DNA of 17,967 bases, taken from Candidatus Bathyarchaeota archaeon. Its GTDB lineage: Archaea > Thermoproteota > Bathyarchaeia > Bathyarchaeales > UBA233. The notes beneath the pieces were generated by a model, which worked only from the letters and a program-made list of their open reading frames with translations, had not been told where the DNA came from and searched no databases. Shown piece after piece: positions 7,320 to 14,832 of the stretch. Position 1 is the stretch's first letter; every line of letters begins with the position of its first letter. The stretch covers positions 1-17,967 of the forward strand of contig JARYMR010000019.1 in the NCBI GenBank assembly GCA_029907045.1, in the 5' to 3' direction. The position numbers and the translations under genes were made by a program.

Positions 7320-8459
7320 GTGGGAGGTAAGTCCACGTTCTTCCATGTGATGTTGACGAATGAATGTAATCTTCAATGCAAATACTGTTTCGGCGAAGCT
7401 TTGGAGGATTTTGACCCTTGCTTTAACAATTTTGATGTTGATTATTCTTTGCCTAAACGGATAAGTTATGATGTTGGTTTGTTGGATAAATTTTGTAGAC
7501 GAGATGCAGATTGTATTTTGATTTTTTATGGCGGCGAACCACTGCTTTGTTTGGATAAAATTAGAGAGATTATGGATAGAGTGAAAGCTAAGCATTTTAT
7601 TGTTCAGACGAATGGGTTGCTTTTAGGCAATTTAGAGCCAGAATACGTTAACCGTTTCCACACAATTCTTGTTTCCATAGACGGCGATGAAGCTCTAACA
7701 GATTTTTATAGGGGTCATGGCACTTTTAGGAAAGTTATTGATAATTTGAAGTTAATTAAGCGTAATGGTTTTAGGGGCGAAATTATTGCTCGGATGACAG
7801 TTATGGAGCAAACAGACATTTACACGCAGGTTAGGTGGCTACTAGAAAATGGCGAGTTTTCATTTTCGTCTATCCACTGGCAACTTAACGCTGGATTTTG
7901 GTCAAAAGATTTTGAGCACCGCGATTTCAAAAATTGGAGCGAAGAAAGCTATAATCCTGGAATCCGTAAACTCGTTAAGTTCTGGGTTGACTCTATGGAA
8001 GAGAAGGGAGTTGTTTTTAGGCTTTATCCTTTCCTTGGAGTTGCCCAATCGCTTTTATTAGGCGAGGAAAAAAGTCTTCTAAGATGTGGGGCTGGATGGA
8101 TAAACTATGCAATTCAAACAGATGGCCACATTATTCCATGTCCAAGCATGTGGGGAATGAAAGACTATTACTTGGGACACATCAGCAACGCAAACCCTTT
8201 GAGGCTTAAGAAAATTTTTGTTGCAGAACCATGCACAAACTGTAACATTTTTAGCTTGTGTGGAGGAAGATGCCTCTATGCAAATGTTACTGAACGTTGG
8301 AGTGCCTCAGCCTATAAATTGGTTTGTGATACTGTGAGAAATCTAATAGAAGCGGTACGCATAGAAATTCCAAGAATACAGAAGCTTATCAGAGAAAAGA
8401 AAATTCGTTTAGAAGATTTTAGATTTATGAAGTACACTGGTTGCGAAATTATACCCTAA
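7320..8459 (+). CDS. Radical SAM/SPASM enzyme, resembling the archaeal AF0577 family (TIGR04084)
   Basis: A 379-residue radical SAM protein. The SAM-binding [4Fe-4S] motif is C16-x3-C20-x2-C23, with GGEP at 71-74. The SPASM domain carries a full auxiliary cysteine set: C256, C274, C305, C308, C314, C318 and C336, with the spacing C-x2-C-x5-C-x3-C. The C-terminus ends KYTGCEIIP, which I recall as typical of an archaeal family described as putative peptide-modifying. The peptide substrate is not evident nearby. The first legal start is GTG 7320, but a strong GGGAGGT (7322-7328) lies inside that reading frame, six bases before an ACG at 7335. Starting there would give the short N-terminus (ThrPhePheHis...) expected for the family. 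The gene follows the MFS gene by 18 bases and probably belongs to the same operon. Confidence 0.88.
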   Translation: MGGKSTFFHVMLTNECNLQCKYCFGEALEDFDPCFNNFDVDYSLPKRISYDVGLLDKFCRRDADCILIFYGGEPLLCLDKIREIMDRVKAKHFIVQTNGLLLGNLEPEYVNRFHTILVSIDGDEALTDFYRGHGTFRKVIDNLKLIKRNGFRGEIIARMTVMEQTDIYTQVRWLLENGEFSFSSIHWQLNAGFWSKDFEHRDFKNWSEESYNPGIRKLVKFWVDSMEEKGVVFRLYPFLGVAQSLLLGEEKSLLRCGAGWINYAIQTDGHIIPCPSMWGMKDYYLGHISNANPLRLKKIFVAEPCTNCNIFSLCGGRCLYANVTERWSASAYKLVCDTVRNLIEAVRIEIPRIQKLIREKKIRLEDFRFMKYTGCEIIP

Positions 8460-8461
8460 GT

Positions 8462-8480
8462 ATTTATGAAACGCATAAAT
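8462..8480 (+). terminator. Hairpin after the radical SAM gene, possible terminator
   Basis: A perfect 7-bp inverted repeat, ATTTATG (8462-8468) and CATAAAT (8474-8480) with a 5-base loop, starts 3 bases after the stop codon. A T-rich tract near 8490-8501 follows. The stem is AT-only apart from one G-C pair, so it is weak; archaeal terminators depend mostly on the T tract. Confidence 0.35.
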
Positions 8481-8666
8481 CTCTGGTAATTTTCGCTTTT
8501 TAAAGTAGGTAATGTTGTCTTCTTGGAGTGTGCAAAAGAAATAAATGAGAACAAAATTGTAGAATTGCTGACATTGGTGTATATAGAATTGAGGCGAAAG
8601 ATGGAATGAGTTACCAAAAAATCTTGGCAAGAGAAGCTGGCAGACAAGAAAGGTTTACCGAAAGTA

Positions 8667-9104
8667 TTGAGATTACAGAAGAAGTTTCCCTGTTACAACG
8701 CAGTTCACAAAATGGGAGCCGATGTAGGCGACGAGGTTGTTCTTGTTAACCCCAGCGAAGTTGTTGAAATAATGAAAAAAGTGCCAAAGGGAAAACTGAT
8801 CACTATCGTTGAAATCTGCAAGCAAATCGCAGAAAAACACATAGTTAAGGCTTGCTGTTCTCTCACAACAGGAATCTTCATTATGACCGCAGCAAACGCG
8901 GCTGAAGAAGCTGCTAAACAAGGCAAGAATCTTGGTATTCCATATTGGCGCACTCTAAAGGCGAATGGATTCTTGAATGAAAAGTATCCTGGCGGAGCGG
9001 AAGCACATAGGAAACTACTGGAAAAGGAAGGATTTAAGGTAACGCAGAAAGGCAAGAAGTACGCAGTTCAGAATTATCAAAATTTCTTGATCGCTAAAAG
9101 CTGA
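8667..9104 (+). CDS. MGMT-family (alkyltransferase-like) protein with displaced start
   Basis: A 145-residue open stretch whose middle and end match the DNA-binding domain of O6-alkylguanine alkyltransferase-like proteins: VPKGKLITIVEI, LTTGIFIMTAANAAEEA, PYWRTLKANGFLNEKYPGG and KLLEKEGF. The catalytic P-C-H-R of true alkyltransferases is replaced by P-Y-W-R, so it is not expected to transfer alkyl groups and may instead recognise damaged DNA. The first legal start is TTG 8667. However, the same frame runs upstream to 8610 and encodes SWQEKLADKKGLPKV, the N-terminus I expect for this family. An ATG with a GAGG ahead of it (8601) opens that frame but meets TGA at codon 3 (8607-8609). The gene may be mutated at its 5' end, start abnormally, or contain a sequence error. 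Confidence 0.72.
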   Translation: MRLQKKFPCYNAVHKMGADVGDEVVLVNPSEVVEIMKKVPKGKLITIVEICKQIAEKHIVKACCSLTTGIFIMTAANAAEEAAKQGKNLGIPYWRTLKANGFLNEKYPGGAEAHRKLLEKEGFKVTQKGKKYAVQNYQNFLIAKS

Positions 9105-9121
9105 AGAAATATTTCGTTTTC

Positions 9122-9237
9122 TTGTTTCTGCAGCTGCACTTGACTTTTAAGCACAACTAAAAAAGAAAAGGATGTTTGGGAGAAAATTCCACTGTTACCG
9201 AATGCGAAATAATTCATTAGTCTAGTTGCAGAAACAA
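9122..9237. repeat. 11-bp inverted repeat in a convergent intergenic region
   Basis: TTGTTTCTGCA at 9122-9132 and its exact inverse complement TGCAGAAACAA at 9227-9237 bracket 94 bases between the MGMT-like gene and the convergent ureohydrolase gene. No open reading frame lies inside. It could be a long-range stem at the 3' ends, a relic of a small mobile element, or chance. Confidence 0.4.
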
Positions 9238-9238
9238 A

Positions 9239-10108
9239 TTATAGCGTTGGAGCAGTTACTCCTAAAAATTCTTTAAGAAATTTCGAAATACTGTAGAAAG
9301 TTATGCCCATGCAATCATGATCTGGATTTGCTTCCACCACATCCAAAGCTCTAATATTTAACCCTTCCAAGTTATGGATTAAGTCTATAAGGTTTCGTAA
9401 TGTTATTCCTCCACCTTCTGGATTGCCAACTCCGGGGGCAAATGCGGGATCTAAAACATCAAAGGAAACATACACATTGTCAACCTTATCCAAAGCTTCA
9501 GCAATAAGGGAGTATATTTTCTCCGCTTTATTGTAAACTTCAGATGTGGTTACAATTTTTATTTTTAAGTGTTTAGCGTAGGCTGTCTGTTCAGCCGTGG
9601 ATGCCCTTATGCCTATCTGAACTATGCGTTGAGGGTTAATAATGCCCTCTTCAACTATTCTTCTTGTAGTGCAAGCGTGAGAATATAGGTTTCCTTCATA
9701 ACTTTCGTATAGGTCTGGATGGGCATCAAAGTAGATTAAACCCCAAGAACCGTTTAAAACTTCTTTTAAAGCCTTTATGGTGGCGTATGTAATGCTGTGG
9801 TCTCCTCCGAGGAAAATGTATAATTTAGAATTAGCACTTCCACTAACCGCTCCTTTCACTATTTGGAAGGCTTCTAAAAGAAAAGAGGGAGCTACATCGC
9901 CTAAATCGTAAATTTTCCAATAATCTCTCAAGTTCACATTACTTTCCGTGTAGGGGTTATAAATTTTTGAACTTGTATATTCTCTGATAGCTTTTGGAGC
10001 TTTGGCCGAACCTTTCCTATAGGATGAACTTTTATCCCAACATAAACCAAGAACAAAAGCGTTTGCTTCATCTCTGCGTTTTGTTTCTGTTCCAAAAAAT
10101 AAGCTCAC
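9239..10108 (-). CDS. Ureohydrolase (agmatinase/arginase family), possibly defective metal site
   Basis: A 289-residue protein of the manganese ureohydrolase family, which splits urea from agmatine, arginine or related guanidines. Metal-binding motifs are G-G-D-H104 and D128-A-H130-P-D132, with SHA at 143-145 and E259 in VVEANPDHD. The third motif is odd. The family has S-x-D-x-D-x-x-D-P-A-F-A-P-G, but here it reads SFDVLDPAFAPG (215-226), two residues shorter, losing one of two metal-bridging aspartates. Either the enzyme is impaired or D217 and D220 have taken over. The GTG start overlaps the stop of threonine synthase by 4 bases (GTGA), so the two form a tight operon. Agmatinase (polyamine synthesis) is the commonest archaeal role, but the substrate cannot be fixed. 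Confidence 0.85.
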   Translation of the reverse strand: MSLFFGTETKRRDEANAFVLGLCWDKSSSYRKGSAKAPKAIREYTSSKIYNPYTESNVNLRDYWKIYDLGDVAPSFLLEAFQIVKGAVSGSANSKLYIFLGGDHSITYATIKALKEVLNGSWGLIYFDAHPDLYESYEGNLYSHACTTRRIVEEGIINPQRIVQIGIRASTAEQTAYAKHLKIKIVTTSEVYNKAEKIYSLIAEALDKVDNVYVSFDVLDPAFAPGVGNPEGGGITLRNLIDLIHNLEGLNIRALDVVEANPDHDCMGITFYSISKFLKEFLGVTAPTL

Positions 10109-11385
10109 AACATTCCCTCTAACTCAAGGGGATATTTTAAAAATTTTTTAATCGCATCAACACTAAGCGGTACATTAATTGGATTTTCAGAGATTTTTCT
10201 TCCGCTTTTAGGATCTTTAAGCCCATTCCCAGTTATTAGGCATACAACTTCATCTTTCCCATCAATAATGCCAGTTTCCACAAGTTTTGGAAGGGCAGCA
10301 AGGCATGCTGAGCCAGAGGGTTCTGCAAATATTCCTTCAAGACGTGCCAACAAACTCATGGCTTTTAAAATTTCCCTATCTAAAACATACTCTGCATTCC
10401 CCTTAGATTCCTTTAACGCCTTAAGCGCCAAGGGAGCGTCATAACTCCATCTGCTAACCAAACCCTCGGCTATGGATTCCTCACAGCTTTCCAAAGGTGC
10501 AACTTCATCCTTTTTAAAACCATCAACTATGGGTGCGCCGCCAACGGGTCCTGTGGCAACCATTTTTGGCAAATTATCTATGAAGCCCAAATCCTTTAAC
10601 TCTTTAAACCCTTTCCACATCCCATATAAATGGGTGCCATTACCAACATTATCTATAATCCATTCAGGCGCCCTCCACTCTAATTGTTCACATATTTCGT
10701 AAGCAATTGTTTTGTCGCCCTCTACCCTAAACCTGTTATGACCCGGACAAGACTCGAAAATGTCCAAATCCTTAACTGCTTCCAAGTAGATTTCAAAGAT
10801 TTCCTCATAAATTCCATTCACAAGAAAAGTTTTGGCGCCATGAACTGAACATTGAGAAATCTTTCCTTTAGAAGCGGTTGCAGGCATAAAAACAAAACAG
10901 CCTAAACCAGCTCTGGCTGCATAAGCCGCCAACGAAGCAGCAGCATTTCCAGATGAAACGCATGATACGCCTCTTTTTCCAAACTGTAGAGCCTTATTTA
11001 CGGCTAAAAGACTTTCGCGGTCTTTAAAAGAGCCTGTTGGGTTCTGAGCCTCAATTTTTAGCAGTAGATTTTTAATTTTAAGTTTTTTAGCTAGTTTTTT
11101 ACTTTTTAGTAGAGGGGTTCCACCCTCGCCTAACGTTAACAATTTTTCTTTCTTTTGAAATCCAAGCAATTCCTTATATCTTAAAGCGTTGAAGGGTCTT
11201 TTGGAAAACAATTTTTTACTCACTATTTTTCTGATTTCTTCATAGTTATATGCGACTTCTGTTATGCCCTTGAAAACGGTTATCCCTCTTATTTTTTCAA
11301 AGCCACATTTTGGACAGACAAAAAATTTTGGATCGGGAGGGAATATTTCTCCGCAGTTTATGCATTTTAAACCTTCAATAAGCAT
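10105..11385 (-). CDS. thrC: Threonine synthase (PLP-dependent, zinc-ribbon N-terminus)
   Basis: A fold-type II PLP enzyme that would convert O-phosphohomoserine to threonine. Using the ATG at 11385 it has 426 residues. A zinc-ribbon pair C8-x2-C11 and C24-x2-C27 opens the protein, as in many archaeal threonine synthases. The PLP lysine is K121 in NPTGSFKDRE, the phosphate-binding loop region includes S-S-G-N-A-A-A-S-L-A-A-Y-A-A, and a late TGNGLKDP motif is typical of ThrC. An upstream ATG (11433) would add 16 residues, but it overlaps a TATA-like ATTTAAAT and has no ribosome site. The later ATG has GGGATGG ahead of it. Paralogues such as cysteate synthase cannot be excluded, but the ribbon and ITGNGLKDP favour threonine synthase. 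It is followed directly by the ureohydrolase gene and diverges from the MttB-like gene. Confidence 0.87.
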   Translation of the reverse strand: MLIEGLKCINCGEIFPPDPKFFVCPKCGFEKIRGITVFKGITEVAYNYEEIRKIVSKKLFSKRPFNALRYKELLGFQKKEKLLTLGEGGTPLLKSKKLAKKLKIKNLLLKIEAQNPTGSFKDRESLLAVNKALQFGKRGVSCVSSGNAAASLAAYAARAGLGCFVFMPATASKGKISQCSVHGAKTFLVNGIYEEIFEIYLEAVKDLDIFESCPGHNRFRVEGDKTIAYEICEQLEWRAPEWIIDNVGNGTHLYGMWKGFKELKDLGFIDNLPKMVATGPVGGAPIVDGFKKDEVAPLESCEESIAEGLVSRWSYDAPLALKALKESKGNAEYVLDREILKAMSLLARLEGIFAEPSGSACLAALPKLVETGIIDGKDEVVCLITGNGLKDPKSGRKISENPINVPLSVDAIKKFLKYPLELEGML

Positions 11386-11494
11386 GGTTTTACGCCATCC
11401 CTTTGGATTGGATATACATAGTTCACGTTTCATTTAAATGCTTACGTTTCATTTTCAAATTTTTGTGAAGAAAGAATAAACATTATTAGGTACA

Positions 11495-11505
11495 AAATTT
11501 AAAAT
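11495..11505 (+). promoter_or_regulatory. Probable TATA box of the MttB-like operon
   Basis: AATTTAAAATG lies about 37-47 bases before the ATG at 11542. A GGTGA ribosome site (11530-11534) follows at the right distance from the start, so the transcript would carry a short leader. Sequence match only. Confidence 0.4.
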
Positions 11506-11541
11506 GATTTTCCTTACATTAAGAGAAATGGTGAAAGTCTA

Positions 11542-12966
11542 ATGCACTCGCTTAACTTACTTTCTAAAAGGCAAAAGTATGCTGTGCATCTGACAAGTTT
11601 GGATATCCTTCAAGAAGTTGGCGTTATAGTTCCGTATGAAGAAGCCCTTCAAAAACTTGAGGCGGCGGGCGCTGAAGTCGATTACAAGAGTCAACTTGGG
11701 CGTATTCCACAACATTTGGCAGAGGAAGCCCTTCAGAAAACGCCCCACAGATTCAGCGTTTACCATAGAGATCTAAAAACAAGAAAAATTTTAGGCGGAG
11801 ATGAAACGCGTTTTGGCACGGTGGGGTTTGCAACTAACTTTTACGATGCAGTATCAAGGAGTTACAGGAGAGTTACGGTGCAGGATTTAGCGAATGCGAC
11901 GAAAATTGCTGATGCCCTGGAAAATGTTGAGTTTTACATGTGTATGGGTTCTCCAATGGATGTACCCCATGAGATTGTGGATAGGTATATGTGGGCAACC
12001 GCTTTTGAGAATACAAGTAAACCCATAATAAATGAGGCTATGAGAAAGGAGGGCGCTTTAGACGCTATAGAAATGGCTTCAACAATTGTTGGTGGAGTGG
12101 AAGAGCTGAGGAAAAAGCCAATAATGCTTCTACTGATGTCCATAACAAGTCCACTTACATACGATAGGGCTACTCTTGAAACTTTCATTGAAGCTTGCAA
12201 ACTTGGTATTCCAGTTTTCGTGAATTCGGGTCCAATGGCTGGGGCTACAAGTCCAGTAACTTTGGCTGGAACTTTAACCTTAAACATGGCTGAATTCATA
12301 AGTGCTTTAGTAATTCGTTACGTGATTAACAAGGATGCCCCGCTCATAATTGGAAGTTGGGCTAGGGCTATGGATGTAAGAGAAGCCTCAGCAGTGCTTG
12401 GAGGACCAGAATTTGCAATACTTCACGCATGCGTTGCCAATTTAGCTCATTATTATGGGATTCCAAGCGCTGGTGGCGGCGTTTTATCCGACTCTAAATC
12501 TTTAGACGCTCAAGTGGGATACGAAAAAGCTTTGACTGGGGTGCTTCCAGCCCTTGCTGGTCTTAACTTGATATGTGGCATGGGTTTAATTGCATCAGAA
12601 AACACCATGAGCCTCGAAGGACTCGTCATAGATAATGAGGTTGTTAGTATGATAAAGAAAATCGTTAATGGCTTTGAAATTACGGATGAAACTTTAGCAT
12701 TTGATGTTATTAAAAAAGTTGGACCAAAAGGGAGCTTCATAAGAGAACGCCACACCCTTGAACACTTTAGAAAGGAAATTTGGATACCAAAAATAACCAA
12801 CAGAACATTCCCTGAAATCTGGGTTAAATCAGGCGCCAAAGATTTATGGGTTAAAGCTAAGGAAGAAGCTGAGAAAATATTAAGGGAGCATGAAGTTCTT
12901 CCACTATCAAAGGATGCAAAAGATAAAATTATGAATATTGTTAAAAGGAAAAAGGAAGGTGCCTAG
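11542..12966 (+). CDS. MttB-family corrinoid-dependent methyltransferase, without pyrrolysine
   Basis: A 474-residue protein of the trimethylamine methyltransferase superfamily (COG5598), which moves a methyl group from a quaternary or tertiary amine to the cobalt of a partner corrinoid protein. Conserved stretches include VNSGPMAGATSPVTLAGTL (227-245) and LSDSKSLDAQVGYEK (315-329), near where true MttB carries pyrrolysine. No in-frame TAG occurs here except the terminal stop, so this is the non-pyrrolysine type. Characterised members of that type use glycine betaine, proline betaine, carnitine or related compounds, not trimethylamine. The ATG start has a GGTGA seven bases ahead. The partner corrinoid protein gene begins one base after the stop, and an MtrH-type protein lies at 17771 onward. 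The substrate is not shown by the sequence, but the amino-acid enzymes next door make an amino-acid betaine attractive. Confidence 0.9.
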   Translation: MHSLNLLSKRQKYAVHLTSLDILQEVGVIVPYEEALQKLEAAGAEVDYKSQLGRIPQHLAEEALQKTPHRFSVYHRDLKTRKILGGDETRFGTVGFATNFYDAVSRSYRRVTVQDLANATKIADALENVEFYMCMGSPMDVPHEIVDRYMWATAFENTSKPIINEAMRKEGALDAIEMASTIVGGVEELRKKPIMLLLMSITSPLTYDRATLETFIEACKLGIPVFVNSGPMAGATSPVTLAGTLTLNMAEFISALVIRYVINKDAPLIIGSWARAMDVREASAVLGGPEFAILHACVANLAHYYGIPSAGGGVLSDSKSLDAQVGYEKALTGVLPALAGLNLICGMGLIASENTMSLEGLVIDNEVVSMIKKIVNGFEITDETLAFDVIKKVGPKGSFIRERHTLEHFRKEIWIPKITNRTFPEIWVKSGAKDLWVKAKEEAEKILREHEVLPLSKDAKDKIMNIVKRKKEGA

Positions 12967-12967
12967 A

Positions 12968-13624
12968 ATGAGCGTAGAAAGCATCATAGAAAAACTAAGA
13001 CTTGCAGTTTTAGACTACAACTCTGAAGAGGCTGTGTCCGCTGCTAAAGAGGTCATAAAGTTTAAAGTTGATCCACTTAGGGCTATAGAAGATGGCTTAG
13101 CCAAAGGAATAAGAGAGGTTGGAGAAAAATTCGCAAATGGAGACATATTCCTTCCAGAACTAATCATGGCTGCGGAAACCATGAAAAAAGCCTTAGAAGT
13201 TTTGGAGCCCGAACTAAAGAAGGAGAAGAAAGAGCGTAAAGTTCTTGGAAAAGTGCTTTTAGGCACAGTTGCGGGAGACATTCATAGCATAGGAAAAACT
13301 ATAGTGGCTTCTATGCTAACTGCAAACGGATTTGAAGTTTACGACATTGGAGAGGATGTGCCAGCAGAAAAATTCGTAGAAATGATTAAGGAGTTAAAGC
13401 CAGACGTAGTCGGATTGTCAGCCCTCCTAACCACAACCTTACCCGAGCAAAGAACAGTTATTGAAACATTAAAAAGAGAAGGCTTGCGGGATAAGGTTAA
13501 AGTGATTATAGGCGGGGCTCCAGCCAGTAAGGAATGGGCTGAAGAAATCGGTGCTGACGGCTACGGAGCTGATGCGACTGAAGCCGTGGAAGTGGTTAAG
13601 AAACTCTTAGGACATTCAAAGTAA
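12968..13624 (+). CDS. Corrinoid (cobalamin-binding) methyltransferase protein, MttC/MtbC-like
   Basis: A 218-residue carrier protein that accepts the methyl group on its cobalt and passes it on. A helical cap domain (about 1-85) precedes a Rossmann-type B12 domain (about 93-218) with the classic D104-x-H106-x-x-G109, then GLSALLTTTL and IIGGAP. H106 would be the lower cobalt ligand. I chose ATG 12968, with GGAAGGTG ahead of it inside the end of the MttB-like gene, instead of a TTG 30 bases earlier that would overlap that gene and add a basic, non-family extension. The one-base gap shows tight coupling to the methyltransferase gene. No reactivation ATPase/ferredoxin protein (RamA type) is in the window. 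It would have to be encoded elsewhere. Confidence 0.93.
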   Translation: MSVESIIEKLRLAVLDYNSEEAVSAAKEVIKFKVDPLRAIEDGLAKGIREVGEKFANGDIFLPELIMAAETMKKALEVLEPELKKEKKERKVLGKVLLGTVAGDIHSIGKTIVASMLTANGFEVYDIGEDVPAEKFVEMIKELKPDVVGLSALLTTTLPEQRTVIETLKREGLRDKVKVIIGGAPASKEWAEEIGADGYGADATEAVEVVKKLLGHSK

Positions 13625-13659
13625 ACATTTCTTCAAATATGCCAGAGCGTGAGTAGTCT

Positions 13660-14832
13660 ATGAGTAAAAAATTGAAGCTCTCAAAACGTTCAAAGAAAAT
13701 CCCAAAATCTGGAATAAGAAAAATGTTTGACCTTTCTCAAAAATACACAGACGTGGTGAATTTATCAATAGGAGAACCCGATTTTGACACACCTCCCCAC
13801 ATAATTGAAGCCGCTGTAAAAGCCATGAAAGAGGGATACACTCACTATACGGTAAATGCTGGTTTCCCAGAGTTTAGAAAAGCAGTTTCAGAAAAGCTGC
13901 GAAAAGAAAATCGCATAGACGCCGACCCCGAAACAGAGATTATGGCAACAGCAGGAGCCATGGGAGGCTTATCCTTAGCATTTTTAACCCTAATAGACCC
14001 CGGCGAGGAGGTGCTTATTCCAAATCCGGGCTTCCCAAACTATGCTGCTCAAGTTGTTCTTGCTTGTGGCAAACCGATTTCATACCCCCTAAAAGAAGAA
14101 AACAATTTTCGCGTAGATGCCAATGACATAGTGAAAAGAATAACGCCAAAAACGAAAGCAATCCTCATTAATTCGCCATCCAACCCTACAGGGTCTGTGC
14201 TGAGGGAGAAAGAACTAAAAAATATAGCGAATATAGCATTAGAAAATGACCTTTTAGTTATTTCTGATGAAGCTTACGAAGCCATCTTATATGACGAAAT
14301 AAACCACATGAGTATAGCATCCTTTCCAGAGATGAAAGAAAGAACCATAAGTATATTCACTTTTTCAAAAACATATGCCATGACTGGGTGGCGCATAGGA
14401 TTCGCAGTAGCACAAAAAGAGATAATAGAAGAAATGCTAGAACTTCAAGAACACATACTCGTTCATCCAAGCTCCATCTCCCAGATGGCTGCCATAGCAG
14501 CCTTGCGGGGCTCAAAGGATTACACGCGAAAGATGCTTAAGGAATATGCGGAAAGAAGGGAAATTGTAATAAAAGAGTTAAACAGCATGCCTGGAGTTTC
14601 ATGTTTAAAGCCTGAAGGCGCTTTTTATGCTTTTCCAAACATAAAGGAAACTGGTATGTCATCAACTGAAATTGCGATGTATCTCCTCGAGAAGGCAAAA
14701 GTTATCACTGTGCCAGGAACAGCTTTTGGAGAGTATGGCAAAGGATACATAAGAATTTCTTATTCAACATCAAAAGAGAAAATAAGGGAAGCCATGAACA
14801 GAATGAAGGCGGCGCTTGAAAAGTTAACTTAA
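13660..14832 (+). CDS. Class I/II PLP-dependent aminotransferase (AspC/COG0436 type)
   Basis: A 390-residue fold-type I aminotransferase. The Schiff-base lysine is K237 in TFSKTYAMTGWRIGF. Other markers are N175-P-T-G, D203-E-A-Y206, R245 and the carboxylate-binding arginine R365 in GYIRISYS. The length is normal for the family. Members take aspartate, alanine, aromatic or other amino acids, and the sequence alone does not tell which. It follows the corrinoid protein by 35 bases on the same strand, so cotranscription with the methyl-transfer pair is likely. It could deaminate the amino acid released by demethylation, though a housekeeping role is equally possible. Its stop overlaps the end of the convergent proline-racemase-like gene by 9 bases, with both stops inside TTAACTTAA. 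Confidence 0.92.
   Translation: MSKKLKLSKRSKKIPKSGIRKMFDLSQKYTDVVNLSIGEPDFDTPPHIIEAAVKAMKEGYTHYTVNAGFPEFRKAVSEKLRKENRIDADPETEIMATAGAMGGLSLAFLTLIDPGEEVLIPNPGFPNYAAQVVLACGKPISYPLKEENNFRVDANDIVKRITPKTKAILINSPSNPTGSVLREKELKNIANIALENDLLVISDEAYEAILYDEINHMSIASFPEMKERTISIFTFSKTYAMTGWRIGFAVAQKEIIEEMLELQEHILVHPSSISQMAAIAALRGSKDYTRKMLKEYAERREIVIKELNSMPGVSCLKPEGAFYAFPNIKETGMSSTEIAMYLLEKAKVITVPGTAFGEYGKGYIRISYSTSKEKIREAMNRMKAALEKLT

Noticed and set aside
7164..7595. A 143-codon minus-strand frame over the MFS/radical SAM junction
   Set aside because: It is antisense to two well-supported genes and shows no recognisable domain.
11934..12299. A 121-codon minus-strand frame inside the MttB-like gene
   Set aside because: It is antisense to a strongly conserved family member and its translation resembles nothing known.
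12964..12966. TAG at the end of the MttB-like gene as a pyrrolysine codon
   Set aside because: It comes at the normal end of the protein, far from the residue where MttB carries pyrrolysine. The corrinoid gene starts right after it, and PadR1 and the MFS gene also use TAG as an ordinary stop.
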